From assembly GCA_964501335.1 (NCBI GenBank), contig CAZCTC010000010.1, forward strand, positions 1 through 64,000: a DNA stretch of 64,000 nt, in the 5' to 3' direction. This DNA is from CAZCTC01 sp964501335 (lineage in GTDB: Bacteria; Chloroflexota; Anaerolineae; B4-G1; SLSP01). The stretch's first letter is position 1, and every line of letters begins with the position of its first letter. The position numbers were made by a program, and so were the translations under genes. Positions 35,738 through 44,032 of the stretch are shown here, piece after piece. The notes under the pieces are model-generated. The model searched no databases. It saw only the letters and a list, made by a program, of their open reading frames with translations, and was not told the origin of the DNA.

Positions 35738-36299
35738 AACCGTGTGTGAGGATTTGCGGCGGTGGGTGGTTCCGGGGCAGATTGTTCCTGATGCGGCGTT
35801 GACCTGGCCTGTGATTGTCCGGTTGTTTTTTTATCATCTTCCAGTGCGCGCGGTGGTTGTTTTCAGACTGGCTAACTGGTGTAAGCGGCATCGAGTTCCC
35901 TTTTTTCCGGGTTTTTTACAACGCTATATTTATCAACATTATGGCCTGGAGATTTCTTCGGGAGCTGAAATTGGAGGGGGACTTTATATTGCCCATCCGG
36001 TGGGATGTGTGATCGGTGCCCGGAAAATCGGGCGCAATTGCAGTGTGATTGCAGCGGTGACCATTGGCATGCGTAATACCTGGGCTTTTCCCGTGATCGG
36101 CGACAATGTCACCATCGGGGCCGGCGCTCGCGTTCTTGGGGATCTCCGGATTGGAAATGATGTGACGATTGGAGCCAATGCGGTGGTCATCCATGATGTT
36201 CCGGATGGTGCTACCGTTGTGGGGATGCCGGCTCGTCCCATTAAGATTTATGGGCAACCGTTGATTCCTGTTTCTGAAAAGTCGGTAGGAGAAGGTTAA
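35730..36299 (+). CDS. Serine-acetyltransferase-like hexapeptide transferase
   Basis: A 189-residue acetyltransferase of the CysE type: a short N-terminal helical region, YGLEISSGAEIGGGLYIAHP with the catalytic His, GCVIGARKIGRNC, and hexapeptide repeats to GMPARPIK. In polysaccharide clusters this family acetylates sugars rather than serine. The ATG at 35730 has a GGAGAG site and overlaps the previous gene's stop; an upstream GTG at 35703 is possible. Its TAA overlaps the next ATG. Confidence 0.8.
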   Translation: MFKTVCEDLRRWVVPGQIVPDAALTWPVIVRLFFYHLPVRAVVVFRLANWCKRHRVPFFPGFLQRYIYQHYGLEISSGAEIGGGLYIAHPVGCVIGARKIGRNCSVIAAVTIGMRNTWAFPVIGDNVTIGAGARVLGDLRIGNDVTIGANAVVIHDVPDGATVVGMPARPIKIYGQPLIPVSEKSVGEG

Positions 36300-37336
36300 T
36301 GGTAAAGAGCAGTCGGGTTAGTCAATGGGGGATGGGCATGATGTTCCTTTTATTAGGAAGCGGTTGTCTGGCGAAAACTGTGACGGCTCTGCCCCCTATC
36401 CCGCCTACGGTGGCCCCTTTTTTCGCTCCGGATTCTCAAGTTTCTATGGCGACTGCGTTACCCTCTGTTTTGACGCCCTCGGCGACAGCTCCGCCTCCGG
36501 CGACTGCGGTTGCCCCGATGATTCCGACCGCAACTCAAAGTGTTGTACCCGAGCCTTCCGTTTCTCCATTTCCATCATCGACCGTCATTCCGTCACCTTC
36601 GCCGACCGGGTTACCGGCTCCCACTGCCGCACCGACAGTTCTTTATTCTACAGCTACCCCTACATCTGTTCCTGTACCCCTTTCACCAACTCCATTTAAG
36701 CCGACTGCTACGTTGGTTCCGGTTGCAGCGACGCCCACGATTTCGGTTCAACCGATGCCTTCGCCTACGTCCGTGGCGCCGGGGATTGTTTCAGGGACAA
36801 TCGAAGTTTATTCCGAAACATTGGCGTCCGGGTGGAGTTTTATGGATAGTTCAGTGGTGACCGTCACGACCAATACGCGGACTTATTTTCACAGTGGGAC
36901 CCGTTCTTTGTCTTTTGGCCCCTGGCGGGATTACGGTTTTTTGTTTTTGACGGTACTTTCCGGTGCTCCGGTGAAATATCGTCGGGATCAGATTCAGGGG
37001 GTGCGTTTCTGGATTTCTGCGGGAGCCGATGTGCTTGATCCTGAGGATCTGGCTGTCGCGGTGGTAGGAAGCAATGATTATCCTTATTACATTAAAGGCG
37101 ATCATTCGGTTGAACCTTTAACGGTAGGCCAACCCACTTTTTCGGAGACCCGCCTTTCTTACCTGGGGCTTAATCGTGCTATTCCCGCCGGCCAATGGGC
37201 AGAAATTACGATCTGGTTGGATGATTTGCAATTTGACCCGGATTATACCTACATTACCGGGATCTATTTAAAAAATGATGCGGGTGTGAGGAGTACATTT
37301 TTCATCGATGAATTGACCTTTATTTCTTATCCTTAA
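36299..37336 (+). CDS. Lipoprotein with Pro/Thr linker and a C-terminal beta-sandwich
   Basis: A 345-residue lipoprotein. The lipobox is LLGSGC (Cys25). A very long Pro/Thr/Ser/Ala linker runs to about residue 165. The C-terminal 180 residues form a beta-rich, probably carbohydrate-binding module: SGWSF, GVRFWISAGA, AVVGSND, GQWAEITIWLDD and STFFIDELTF. The same module is at the N-terminus of the next protein (GWSVD, GIRFWLSVDA, RVDDIELM). It probably anchors to the growing polysaccharide at the cell surface. Confidence 0.75.
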   Translation: MVKSSRVSQWGMGMMFLLLGSGCLAKTVTALPPIPPTVAPFFAPDSQVSMATALPSVLTPSATAPPPATAVAPMIPTATQSVVPEPSVSPFPSSTVIPSPSPTGLPAPTAAPTVLYSTATPTSVPVPLSPTPFKPTATLVPVAATPTISVQPMPSPTSVAPGIVSGTIEVYSETLASGWSFMDSSVVTVTTNTRTYFHSGTRSLSFGPWRDYGFLFLTVLSGAPVKYRRDQIQGVRFWISAGADVLDPEDLAVAVVGSNDYPYYIKGDHSVEPLTVGQPTFSETRLSYLGLNRAIPAGQWAEITIWLDDLQFDPDYTYITGIYLKNDAGVRSTFFIDELTFISYP

Positions 37337-37352
37337 TGGAAGGAACGGTTTT

Positions 37353-39782
37353 ATGAGATTTCGAAGATTTTGGATTTTTATCACGCTGATTTTATGGGCG
37401 GGGTGTCAGAGTGGTGTAAATTCGGGAAATGCGATCCTGGAGCCCGGGGTTAACCGTTCGGTTTTGGCGACAGGAACTCCTTTGCTTTCTACCATAACCA
37501 CAAGTCCCATTTATGGAGATCAACTGGCCGTTGGATGGAGTGTGGATCGCAGCTGGGGGCTGGATTACGATCTCGAGGCGAAAGGGAATGTCCATGGGGG
37601 GCAATACGCCATTGCCGTGAGTCCGCATATGGATGATGCCGAGCTTTTGTTTTCAACCCGTGTCGATAGCGATATTTATGATCAATTTCATTTATTAGGG
37701 ATTCGGTTTTGGTTAAGTGTGGATGCGCCGCTGGATATGAATTCCCTGTCATTGGTCCTGGTGGAAGATATTCCTTTGCAGGGGACGGCGGCGAGTGCGG
37801 TTTCTACCCGAACCGTAGCGGTTCCTTTGACATCGTTAGGGATTGGCGATTTGCAGCCCTTCCAGTGGACTTTGGTTGAATTTTGGCTTTCAAAATTTTC
37901 CGATGCCGCTTTGCCGCGTTATTTCCGAGGGTTCTACCTTCAAAGCAGCGGGGAGCAATGGGTTTCTTTTCGAGTTGATGATATAGAGCTGATGGTTTTG
38001 CGCGATACGGTGGCTCCCATTTTGCTGGAAGTGAAAAATCCCGAGTTGGATCAGGTGGTGCTTTATTTCAGCAAGGATGTGAATCCTTATCTGGTAGCCA
38101 ATCCGGCTGTTTATCATATTTCTGTACGGGGTAACGGCAAGGATGAATCCATGGGCGTTGCGACCATTGATTATTCTCCTTTGCGGCGGGAGGCTCTATT
38201 GCATCTGGCAGAGCCATTGCATGCCGGTGAGACGTATCAGGTCGATATGGAGGGCCTTGCGGATCTTGCCTCCCCGCCGAATCTGTTGGTTTCCGAGCCG
38301 ATGACTTTTACGGCCGGGACCTTGATGGTTTTGATCGAGGCCGGGCAGCCTACCCATTCGATCAGCCCTTACGTTTATGGAGTGTCGGGATTGGATCCGG
38401 AATACATTGGAGATTTGCGCCCTGGTTTGATCAGTTGGGGGGGGAATCCCAGCAGCCGTTATAACTGGAAACTGGGCAATGCCTGGAGTGCCGCCCGCGA
38501 TTGGCAATATAAAAATGGAACGTATGACTATCAAGGTGCTTCCGCATCCGATGATTTTGTTCGGCGTAATCGTGAATGGGGAATTGGGACCCGGTTGGCT
38601 GTACCGACTTTAGGATGGGTAGCCCGGGATACCAGCTCTTGTTCTTTCCCGCAGGCCGACGGTAGTTGCGGCAATGCCGGCAATGCTACCTGTGATCATC
38701 CGGGCCCGATAGCTGATCCTTCTCAGAGCAGTGTGGCGGCCCCTCCTGAATTTGTGGCGGAATGGATTACGCATCTGGTCACAGATGTGCAGGGAGATTT
38801 AACTTTTGTGGCGATGGATAATGAGCCGGAACTTTGGGGGGTGACGCATTATGATGTGCATCCTACCTGTACGACCTATGATGAAATCCTTGAGCGTTTT
38901 GTTTCCTATGGCGAGGCGGTCAAAGCCGTTTCTCCCCAAAGCAAAATCGTCGGTCCTGTGACCTGCTGTTGGGCGTTTTACTGGAGCACCCTTGGGGGTA
39001 CGGTTGATAAGATAGCTCATGGAGGGGAAGATTTTCTGCCCTGGTTTTTAAAAGAGATGGCTGAATATGAAACTCGAACCGGAACCCGGCTTTTGGATTA
39101 TCTGGATATCCATTATTACCCGGAAGGGTTTTATTCGGATGATGTTCAGCCGGTTGTGGCGGAAGGTCGCTTGCGTTCCACACGTTCTTTATGGGATAAG
39201 AGTTTTAACGATGAATCCTGGATCAATCAACCCATTTATTTGATTCCCAGGATGAAGGAGATGATTGCCAAATATTATCCGGGAACCGGTTTTGGAATCA
39301 GCGAATGGAATTGGGGCGCGGATAAAACGATGAATGGGGCCTTGGCCATCGGCGATGTGTTGGGGATTTTGGGACGTGAAAATGTAGATTACGCGGCTTA
39401 CTGGCGTTATCCCGAGCCGGGAAGTGCCGGTTACAACGCTTTTAAGTTGTATACCAATTACGATGGGCAGGGAGGGCGCTTTGGCAATATTTCCGTACCG
39501 GCGTTTTCCAGCAATTCGAATTTGATCAGCGTTTATTCGACTTTGGATGAGAAACAGGAAAACCTTTATGTGATGTTGGTGCATAAGGGATTGGAGCGGC
39601 CCATGACTATTTTGGTTCAGGTGAAGGGCGTTTTGCCTGGAAGTAAAGGCCGTTGGTATCGGTTGGATCAGATGCAATCTCAGCAAATTACTTCCGGGGA
39701 GCTGGCGACAGGATCGCAGTTTGATCTGGAACTGTCGCCTTACTCGATTACTTTACTGGTGCTACCGTTGGAGGCTCAATAA
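37353..39782 (+). CDS. Lipoprotein glycoside hydrolase, family 44-like
   Basis: An 809-residue lipoprotein (lipobox WAGC, Cys19). After a short linker comes a beta-sandwich module (about 50-215) homologous to the preceding lipoprotein, then an Ig-like segment (about 220-325), then a GH44-type catalytic domain (about 335-800). Family landmarks are SWGGNPSSRYNW, VAMDNEPELWG with the acid/base Glu, and GISEWNWGADK with the nucleophile Glu. GH44 enzymes are endo-beta-1,4-glucanases or xyloglucanases. In a synthesis operon it may trim, release or turn over the polymer. The start has an AAGGAA site. Confidence 0.8.
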   Translation: MRFRRFWIFITLILWAGCQSGVNSGNAILEPGVNRSVLATGTPLLSTITTSPIYGDQLAVGWSVDRSWGLDYDLEAKGNVHGGQYAIAVSPHMDDAELLFSTRVDSDIYDQFHLLGIRFWLSVDAPLDMNSLSLVLVEDIPLQGTAASAVSTRTVAVPLTSLGIGDLQPFQWTLVEFWLSKFSDAALPRYFRGFYLQSSGEQWVSFRVDDIELMVLRDTVAPILLEVKNPELDQVVLYFSKDVNPYLVANPAVYHISVRGNGKDESMGVATIDYSPLRREALLHLAEPLHAGETYQVDMEGLADLASPPNLLVSEPMTFTAGTLMVLIEAGQPTHSISPYVYGVSGLDPEYIGDLRPGLISWGGNPSSRYNWKLGNAWSAARDWQYKNGTYDYQGASASDDFVRRNREWGIGTRLAVPTLGWVARDTSSCSFPQADGSCGNAGNATCDHPGPIADPSQSSVAAPPEFVAEWITHLVTDVQGDLTFVAMDNEPELWGVTHYDVHPTCTTYDEILERFVSYGEAVKAVSPQSKIVGPVTCCWAFYWSTLGGTVDKIAHGGEDFLPWFLKEMAEYETRTGTRLLDYLDIHYYPEGFYSDDVQPVVAEGRLRSTRSLWDKSFNDESWINQPIYLIPRMKEMIAKYYPGTGFGISEWNWGADKTMNGALAIGDVLGILGRENVDYAAYWRYPEPGSAGYNAFKLYTNYDGQGGRFGNISVPAFSSNSNLISVYSTLDEKQENLYVMLVHKGLERPMTILVQVKGVLPGSKGRWYRLDQMQSQQITSGELATGSQFDLELSPYSITLLVLPLEAQ

Positions 39783-39821
39783 ACGGAAGTTTTTCTAACG
39801 GTAAAAGTAAATGGGGGGAAT

Positions 39822-40949
39822 ATGTACCAGTGTGTTTTTATTATGGAACAGGTTTTAGGTCACATTGCTTATGGGAATAATTTAAAGCGGCAAATAGCAT
39901 CGTCACAGGATATCGATCCTCATTGGTTACCGGTTGCTTTTCCGGTCTCCGGGGTTGCGGCTCATCTACCGGGATATGGCAGTAACTGGACGGTGCGTGC
40001 GGGTTTTCGCACGCGGCAGTCTCTGGCGAAAGTGCGAACCCAGACAAACCCTGATGTTCTCTTTTTCCATACTCAAGTAACGGGGGTTTTGGCTCAAGAT
40101 TGGGTGGAGCGATATCCCAGTGTGGTTTCGCTGGATGCCACACCCATTCTTTACGATACGTTGGGGGATTTATATCATCATTATCGGGGACCTCGCGTTA
40201 TCGAGCAATGGAAGCAATGGATGAATGCCCGGCTTTTCCATAAGGCGCAGGCTTTAGTGACCTGGTCGGATTGGGCGCGGAACAGTTTGATTGCGGACTA
40301 TCAGGTGTCGGAAGAGAAGGTGACCGTGATTCGGCCCGGGATCGATTTGACTTTATGGCAGCCGGACCGCCGGATTTTATCACAACAAAACCGGGTGCGG
40401 ATTTTGTTTGTGGGGGGGGACCTTTTACGTAAAGGCGGTGCCGTTTTGTTGGAGGCTTTTCGTGCCTTGCGCCAACGGCTGGCGCGCCTGGGGCAGGAAG
40501 ATAATTTGGAATTGCATATGGTGACTAAAACTCAGATCAAAGCTGAACCTGGGGTTTTCATCTATTCGGATTTAGGACCGAATGATCCTCGTTTGATTAA
40601 TTTGTATCATACCTGTGATCTGTTTGTTTTACCGACCTTTGGAGATTGTCTGGGGGTGGCGTTATTGGAAGCTGCTGCGGCCGGATTGCCGGTGATCACG
40701 ACGCGGGTAGGGGCCATTCCGGAGATTGTTATTTCCGGCGAGACTGGCATCCTTATTCCTCCGGGTGATCTGGCTGCTTTAACGGCGGCTTTAGTTCATC
40801 TGGTAGAAGAGCCTGCGTTGCGGTTACGGATGGGAATTCAGGCTTTGGAACTGGCGCGGCAGGAGTTTGATGGGCAGCAAACGACGGTTCAGCTTTTGAC
40901 TTTGTTGCGAGCTGTGGCGGATCAGAATCGAGGTGGGGTTCATGGCTGA
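39822..40949 (+). CDS. Family 4 glycosyltransferase
   Basis: A 375-residue GT-B fold transferase of GT4 type: VIRPGIDLTLW, ILFVGGDLLRKGG near 200, and the donor-site motif DCLGVALLEAAAAGLPVITT near 280, with the EX7E-type acidic pair. It should use an NDP-sugar with retention. It overlaps the next gene by 8 bases, so the two are probably coupled. Confidence 0.9.
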   Translation: MYQCVFIMEQVLGHIAYGNNLKRQIASSQDIDPHWLPVAFPVSGVAAHLPGYGSNWTVRAGFRTRQSLAKVRTQTNPDVLFFHTQVTGVLAQDWVERYPSVVSLDATPILYDTLGDLYHHYRGPRVIEQWKQWMNARLFHKAQALVTWSDWARNSLIADYQVSEEKVTVIRPGIDLTLWQPDRRILSQQNRVRILFVGGDLLRKGGAVLLEAFRALRQRLARLGQEDNLELHMVTKTQIKAEPGVFIYSDLGPNDPRLINLYHTCDLFVLPTFGDCLGVALLEAAAAGLPVITTRVGAIPEIVISGETGILIPPGDLAALTAALVHLVEEPALRLRMGIQALELARQEFDGQQTTVQLLTLLRAVADQNRGGVHG

Positions 40950-42015
40950 CATATTGCTGACGGTATCGGGGGTGATTCCGCCGGATTTGGAAGCTCAGGT
41001 GGCCGCCGGGAGACGACCTCGTGCGGATTATCTGGAACTGGCCCGGGCTCTCAAGGCGGATCTGTTAGATTATGGGCAGATGCGAGCCGCAGGAAAGCTG
41101 GTACGCTGGCTGGAACATTGGGGGGGGGCTGACCTGGCGCTGGCCTGGGTTTGTTTTCAGCGTCGGCATCATTATCGGTTGATTTTAACGGATGGGGAAC
41201 AGATTGGAATCCCGCTGGCCTTTTTTTTGAATGGACTGAGAAGACGCGCTCTGCACCATATCATGATTTCACATCGCCTGTCGATCCCGAAGAAGATGTT
41301 TTTTTTCGACAGATTTCAAATTCAACGGGTTATCGATCGTTTTATAGTCTATTCCACCTGGCAAAAGAGGTTTATTGAAGCACGGTGGGGGCTGCCGGCG
41401 GAGCGGGTTTTTTGGACTCCTTTTCAGGTGGATGGAAGTTTCTTTTCTCCAGGGAATATTTCCCGGCAGCCGGGGCCGATGATTGGAGCTGCGGGGCTGG
41501 AATATCGGGATTATCCTACCTTGCTGGCCGCGCTTGAACCTTTACAGGTGCCGACCACCATTGCCGCGGCCAGTCCCTGGTCTAAACGGCTCAGCTCTCT
41601 GGATTCGCGGTCGGTTCCGGATTGGGTCACGGTGTGCCGGCTTGACCTCCATGAATTACGTGAACTGTATGCGCGAGTGCGGTTTGTGGTGTTGCCGCTC
41701 TACGAGGTTTCCTTTCAGGCCGGCGTAACGACTTTGTTGGAGGCGATGGCGATGGGGAAAGCCGTGATCGTTTCCCGCACTCAGGGGCAAACCGATGTGG
41801 TGGTGGATGGGGAGACTGGATTGTATGTGCCTCCAGGGGATGTTATGGCTTTGCGAAAAGCCATTGCTTATTTATGGGAACATCCCCAAGAGGCAATTCG
41901 GATGGGGGCGCGGGGCCGAAAGTTGATCGAAACTCAGATGGATCTGGATCATTATACGGCTCGTTTTAAAGGGCTTGTGGAACGGTGTCTGGACGATGGC
42001 GGAGCCGGACTTTGA
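40942..42015 (+). CDS. Family 4-like glycosyltransferase
   Basis: A 357-residue GT-B fold transferase. The C-terminal signature is YEVSFQAGVTTLLEAMAMGKAVIVSRTQGQTDVVVDG, with ETGLYVPPGD after it. The N-terminal half is less conserved. The ATG at 40942 has an AGGTGG site and overlaps the end of the previous gene; a GTG three codons upstream (40933) is possible. It probably adds a sugar in repeat-unit assembly. Confidence 0.85.
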   Translation: MADILLTVSGVIPPDLEAQVAAGRRPRADYLELARALKADLLDYGQMRAAGKLVRWLEHWGGADLALAWVCFQRRHHYRLILTDGEQIGIPLAFFLNGLRRRALHHIMISHRLSIPKKMFFFDRFQIQRVIDRFIVYSTWQKRFIEARWGLPAERVFWTPFQVDGSFFSPGNISRQPGPMIGAAGLEYRDYPTLLAALEPLQVPTTIAAASPWSKRLSSLDSRSVPDWVTVCRLDLHELRELYARVRFVVLPLYEVSFQAGVTTLLEAMAMGKAVIVSRTQGQTDVVVDGETGLYVPPGDVMALRKAIAYLWEHPQEAIRMGARGRKLIETQMDLDHYTARFKGLVERCLDDGGAGL

Positions 42016-42064
42016 AAAAGTTGTTAGAGCTGTTTTTACAGCGGAAGATTGAGTTAAGAGGTGC

Positions 42065-43264
42065 ATGCCCGTGGAGATTTTATATGGGTTAATTTTGGGG
42101 TTTGAACTGGTGTTGTTGCTGCCTGTAGGGTATTTGCTGATTTTGATGCTGGCTGCTTTGTGGCCCCGAAAAGCGCTGCTTTATCCTGATAAACCTCACA
42201 CCCGTTTTGCCGTTTTGATTCCAGCCCACAATGAAGAACAATGGCTTCCGGATAATTTAGCGGCTTTGAAGGCCCAAAATTACCCTTCGACTCTTTATCG
42301 GGTGTATGTGATTGCCGATAACTGTTCCGATCATACCTTGGTTCTGGCCCGCAGTGCGGGAGTGACTGTCTATGAACGCCACAACACGGTCCAAATTGGC
42401 AAAGGCTATGCTTTAAATGCATTGATCGGCCATCTTGAGGCTGAGAAAAAACGTCAGGGGACCTTCGATGTTTTTGTGGTGGTCGATGCTGACACGGTCC
42501 TGGCCCCAGACTTTTTGCAGGTTATGGATGGTTATTTTCAGCAGGGCGCGCGCGTTGTTCAAGGCTATTACACAGTGCGGGATGTGGATAGTTCCTGGGT
42601 GGCGGCTTTGCGTTATATGGCTTTGGTAGTTTTGCATTATCTACGGCCTTTGGGGCGTAAGCGACTGGGGGGGTCTGCTGGATTGAAAGGGAATGGGATG
42701 GCCTTTACGGCGGATTTGATCCGGAAATTTTCCTGGAGCGGTTCGGTTACCGAAGACATTGAATATCACATGGCTTTGTTGCTGGCCGGCGAAAAGGTCT
42801 GGTTTGCTCCTGAGGCCCGATTGGAGGCGGTGATGCCCTCGACCTTGAAAGGGGCCCGGACCCAAAATGTGCGTTGGGAAGCCGGGCGGCTTCAAATGGC
42901 TGCGCAATATTTAAAACCTTTGCTGATCGAAGCACTTCGCCGGCCCCGGTTTGTTTTGTGGGATGCGATGATTGAGCATTTAATTCCACCTACATCCGTA
43001 TTGGTTTCTCTGATTTTGTTGGTTTGGGGAGGGGGGATCGTTGCGGGTTTGGTTAATCGAATGTGGCTGGCCGCCTGGCTGGGGGGCGGATTGTTTTTGG
43101 GGATTGTGATCTATCTGTTAGCCGGTTTGGTATTGGTTCGGGCGCCTTTTCAAGTGTGGAAGGCTTTGGCTTATGTGCCGTTCTTTCTGGTATGGAAGGT
43201 GGGGCTATATTTTCGAATCCTTTTTCGCCGAGAAAAACAGGGATGGGTTCGTACGGAGCGTTAA
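42065..43264 (+). CDS. Membrane family 2 glycosyltransferase (processive type)
   Basis: A 399-residue membrane GT2. One helix at about residues 5-30 is followed by the catalytic domain: FAVLIPAHNEE, VVVDADTVL (D,D) near 140, TEDIEYH near 225, and QNVRWEAGR, matching the QxxRW motif of hyaluronan-, chitin- and cellulose-synthase-like enzymes. Two or three C-terminal helices end the protein. It may build a homopolymer stretch or add an N-acetylglucosamine-type sugar. It follows a 49-base gap, with an AAGAGGTG site before the ATG. Confidence 0.85.
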   Translation: MPVEILYGLILGFELVLLLPVGYLLILMLAALWPRKALLYPDKPHTRFAVLIPAHNEEQWLPDNLAALKAQNYPSTLYRVYVIADNCSDHTLVLARSAGVTVYERHNTVQIGKGYALNALIGHLEAEKKRQGTFDVFVVVDADTVLAPDFLQVMDGYFQQGARVVQGYYTVRDVDSSWVAALRYMALVVLHYLRPLGRKRLGGSAGLKGNGMAFTADLIRKFSWSGSVTEDIEYHMALLLAGEKVWFAPEARLEAVMPSTLKGARTQNVRWEAGRLQMAAQYLKPLLIEALRRPRFVLWDAMIEHLIPPTSVLVSLILLVWGGGIVAGLVNRMWLAAWLGGGLFLGIVIYLLAGLVLVRAPFQVWKALAYVPFFLVWKVGLYFRILFRREKQGWVRTER

Positions 43265-43266
43265 CA

Positions 43267-44010
43267 ATGGCTGAATTTAAAAATATTGAAGATTTGGTCC
43301 GTGTGGAACAGGTGGTGGAATTGTTTGCCCGGGGCGATTTTCCCAATAAAGGTTTTCTTCGATCCCTGGAGTTTGGGGGGCGATGGTTGATCTGGATCGG
43401 AGGAACCGAATTGCACCGCTTTTCCAAAAGGGCGCTGGATATCGTCGGAGCTTTGATCGCTTTGATTCTGGCGGCGCCCTTGATGGTGGTGACCGTGTTG
43501 CTGATCAAATTGGATTCTCCAGGGCCGATTCTCTTTTTTCAAACCCGGGTGGGACGGTGGGGACGGAAGTTTACCTGTTATAAATTCCGTTCCATGTATA
43601 TCGATGCTGAGAAAAGACTTCTCGATTTACATCAACTCAATGAAGCGGATGGTCCGATTTTTAAAATACGTCGGGACCCCCGGGTTACCCGGGTGGGGCG
43701 GGTGATCCGAAAACTGAGCATTGACGAATTGCCGCAGATTTTCAATGTTCTCAAAGGGGATATGTCTCTGGTCGGCCCCCGACCTCCGTTGCCCCGGGAG
43801 GTGGTTCGTTATACCCTGGAACATCGACGGCGCCTGGATGCGATTCCCGGTATTACCGGATTGCAGCAGATTTCCGGACGGAGCGATTTGCCTTTTGAAC
43901 GTTGGGTGGCTTTGGATGTGGAATACATCGAAAATCAGTCGTTTTGGTATGATCTGGAGATCCTTTTGAAAACAATTCCGACGGTATTGGGGGGCAAGGG
44001 CGCTTATTAA
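43267..44010 (+). CDS. Undecaprenyl-phosphate sugar-1-phosphate transferase
   Basis: A 247-residue priming transferase. It shows the complete family signature: KRALDIVGALIALIL (reentrant helix), GPILFFQTRVGRWG, CYKFRSMYIDAEK, RVTRVGRVIRKLSIDELPQIFNVLKGDMSLVGPRPP. It transfers a sugar-1-phosphate to undecaprenyl phosphate and so begins each repeat unit. It is the short form, without the four-helix N-terminal domain of WcaJ. The frame is open to 43063, but the ATG at 43267 is placed two bases after the preceding stop. Confidence 0.93.
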   Translation: MAEFKNIEDLVRVEQVVELFARGDFPNKGFLRSLEFGGRWLIWIGGTELHRFSKRALDIVGALIALILAAPLMVVTVLLIKLDSPGPILFFQTRVGRWGRKFTCYKFRSMYIDAEKRLLDLHQLNEADGPIFKIRRDPRVTRVGRVIRKLSIDELPQIFNVLKGDMSLVGPRPPLPREVVRYTLEHRRRLDAIPGITGLQQISGRSDLPFERWVALDVEYIENQSFWYDLEILLKTIPTVLGGKGAY

Positions 44011-44032
44011 GGGGAAAAGGCGGAGGTTCAGC

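Noticed and set aside
42007..42090. A short frame between the GT4 and GT2 genes (from the TTG before AAAAAGTTG)
   Set aside because: No ribosome binding site, and it overlaps the start of the GT2 gene in another frame; likely chance.
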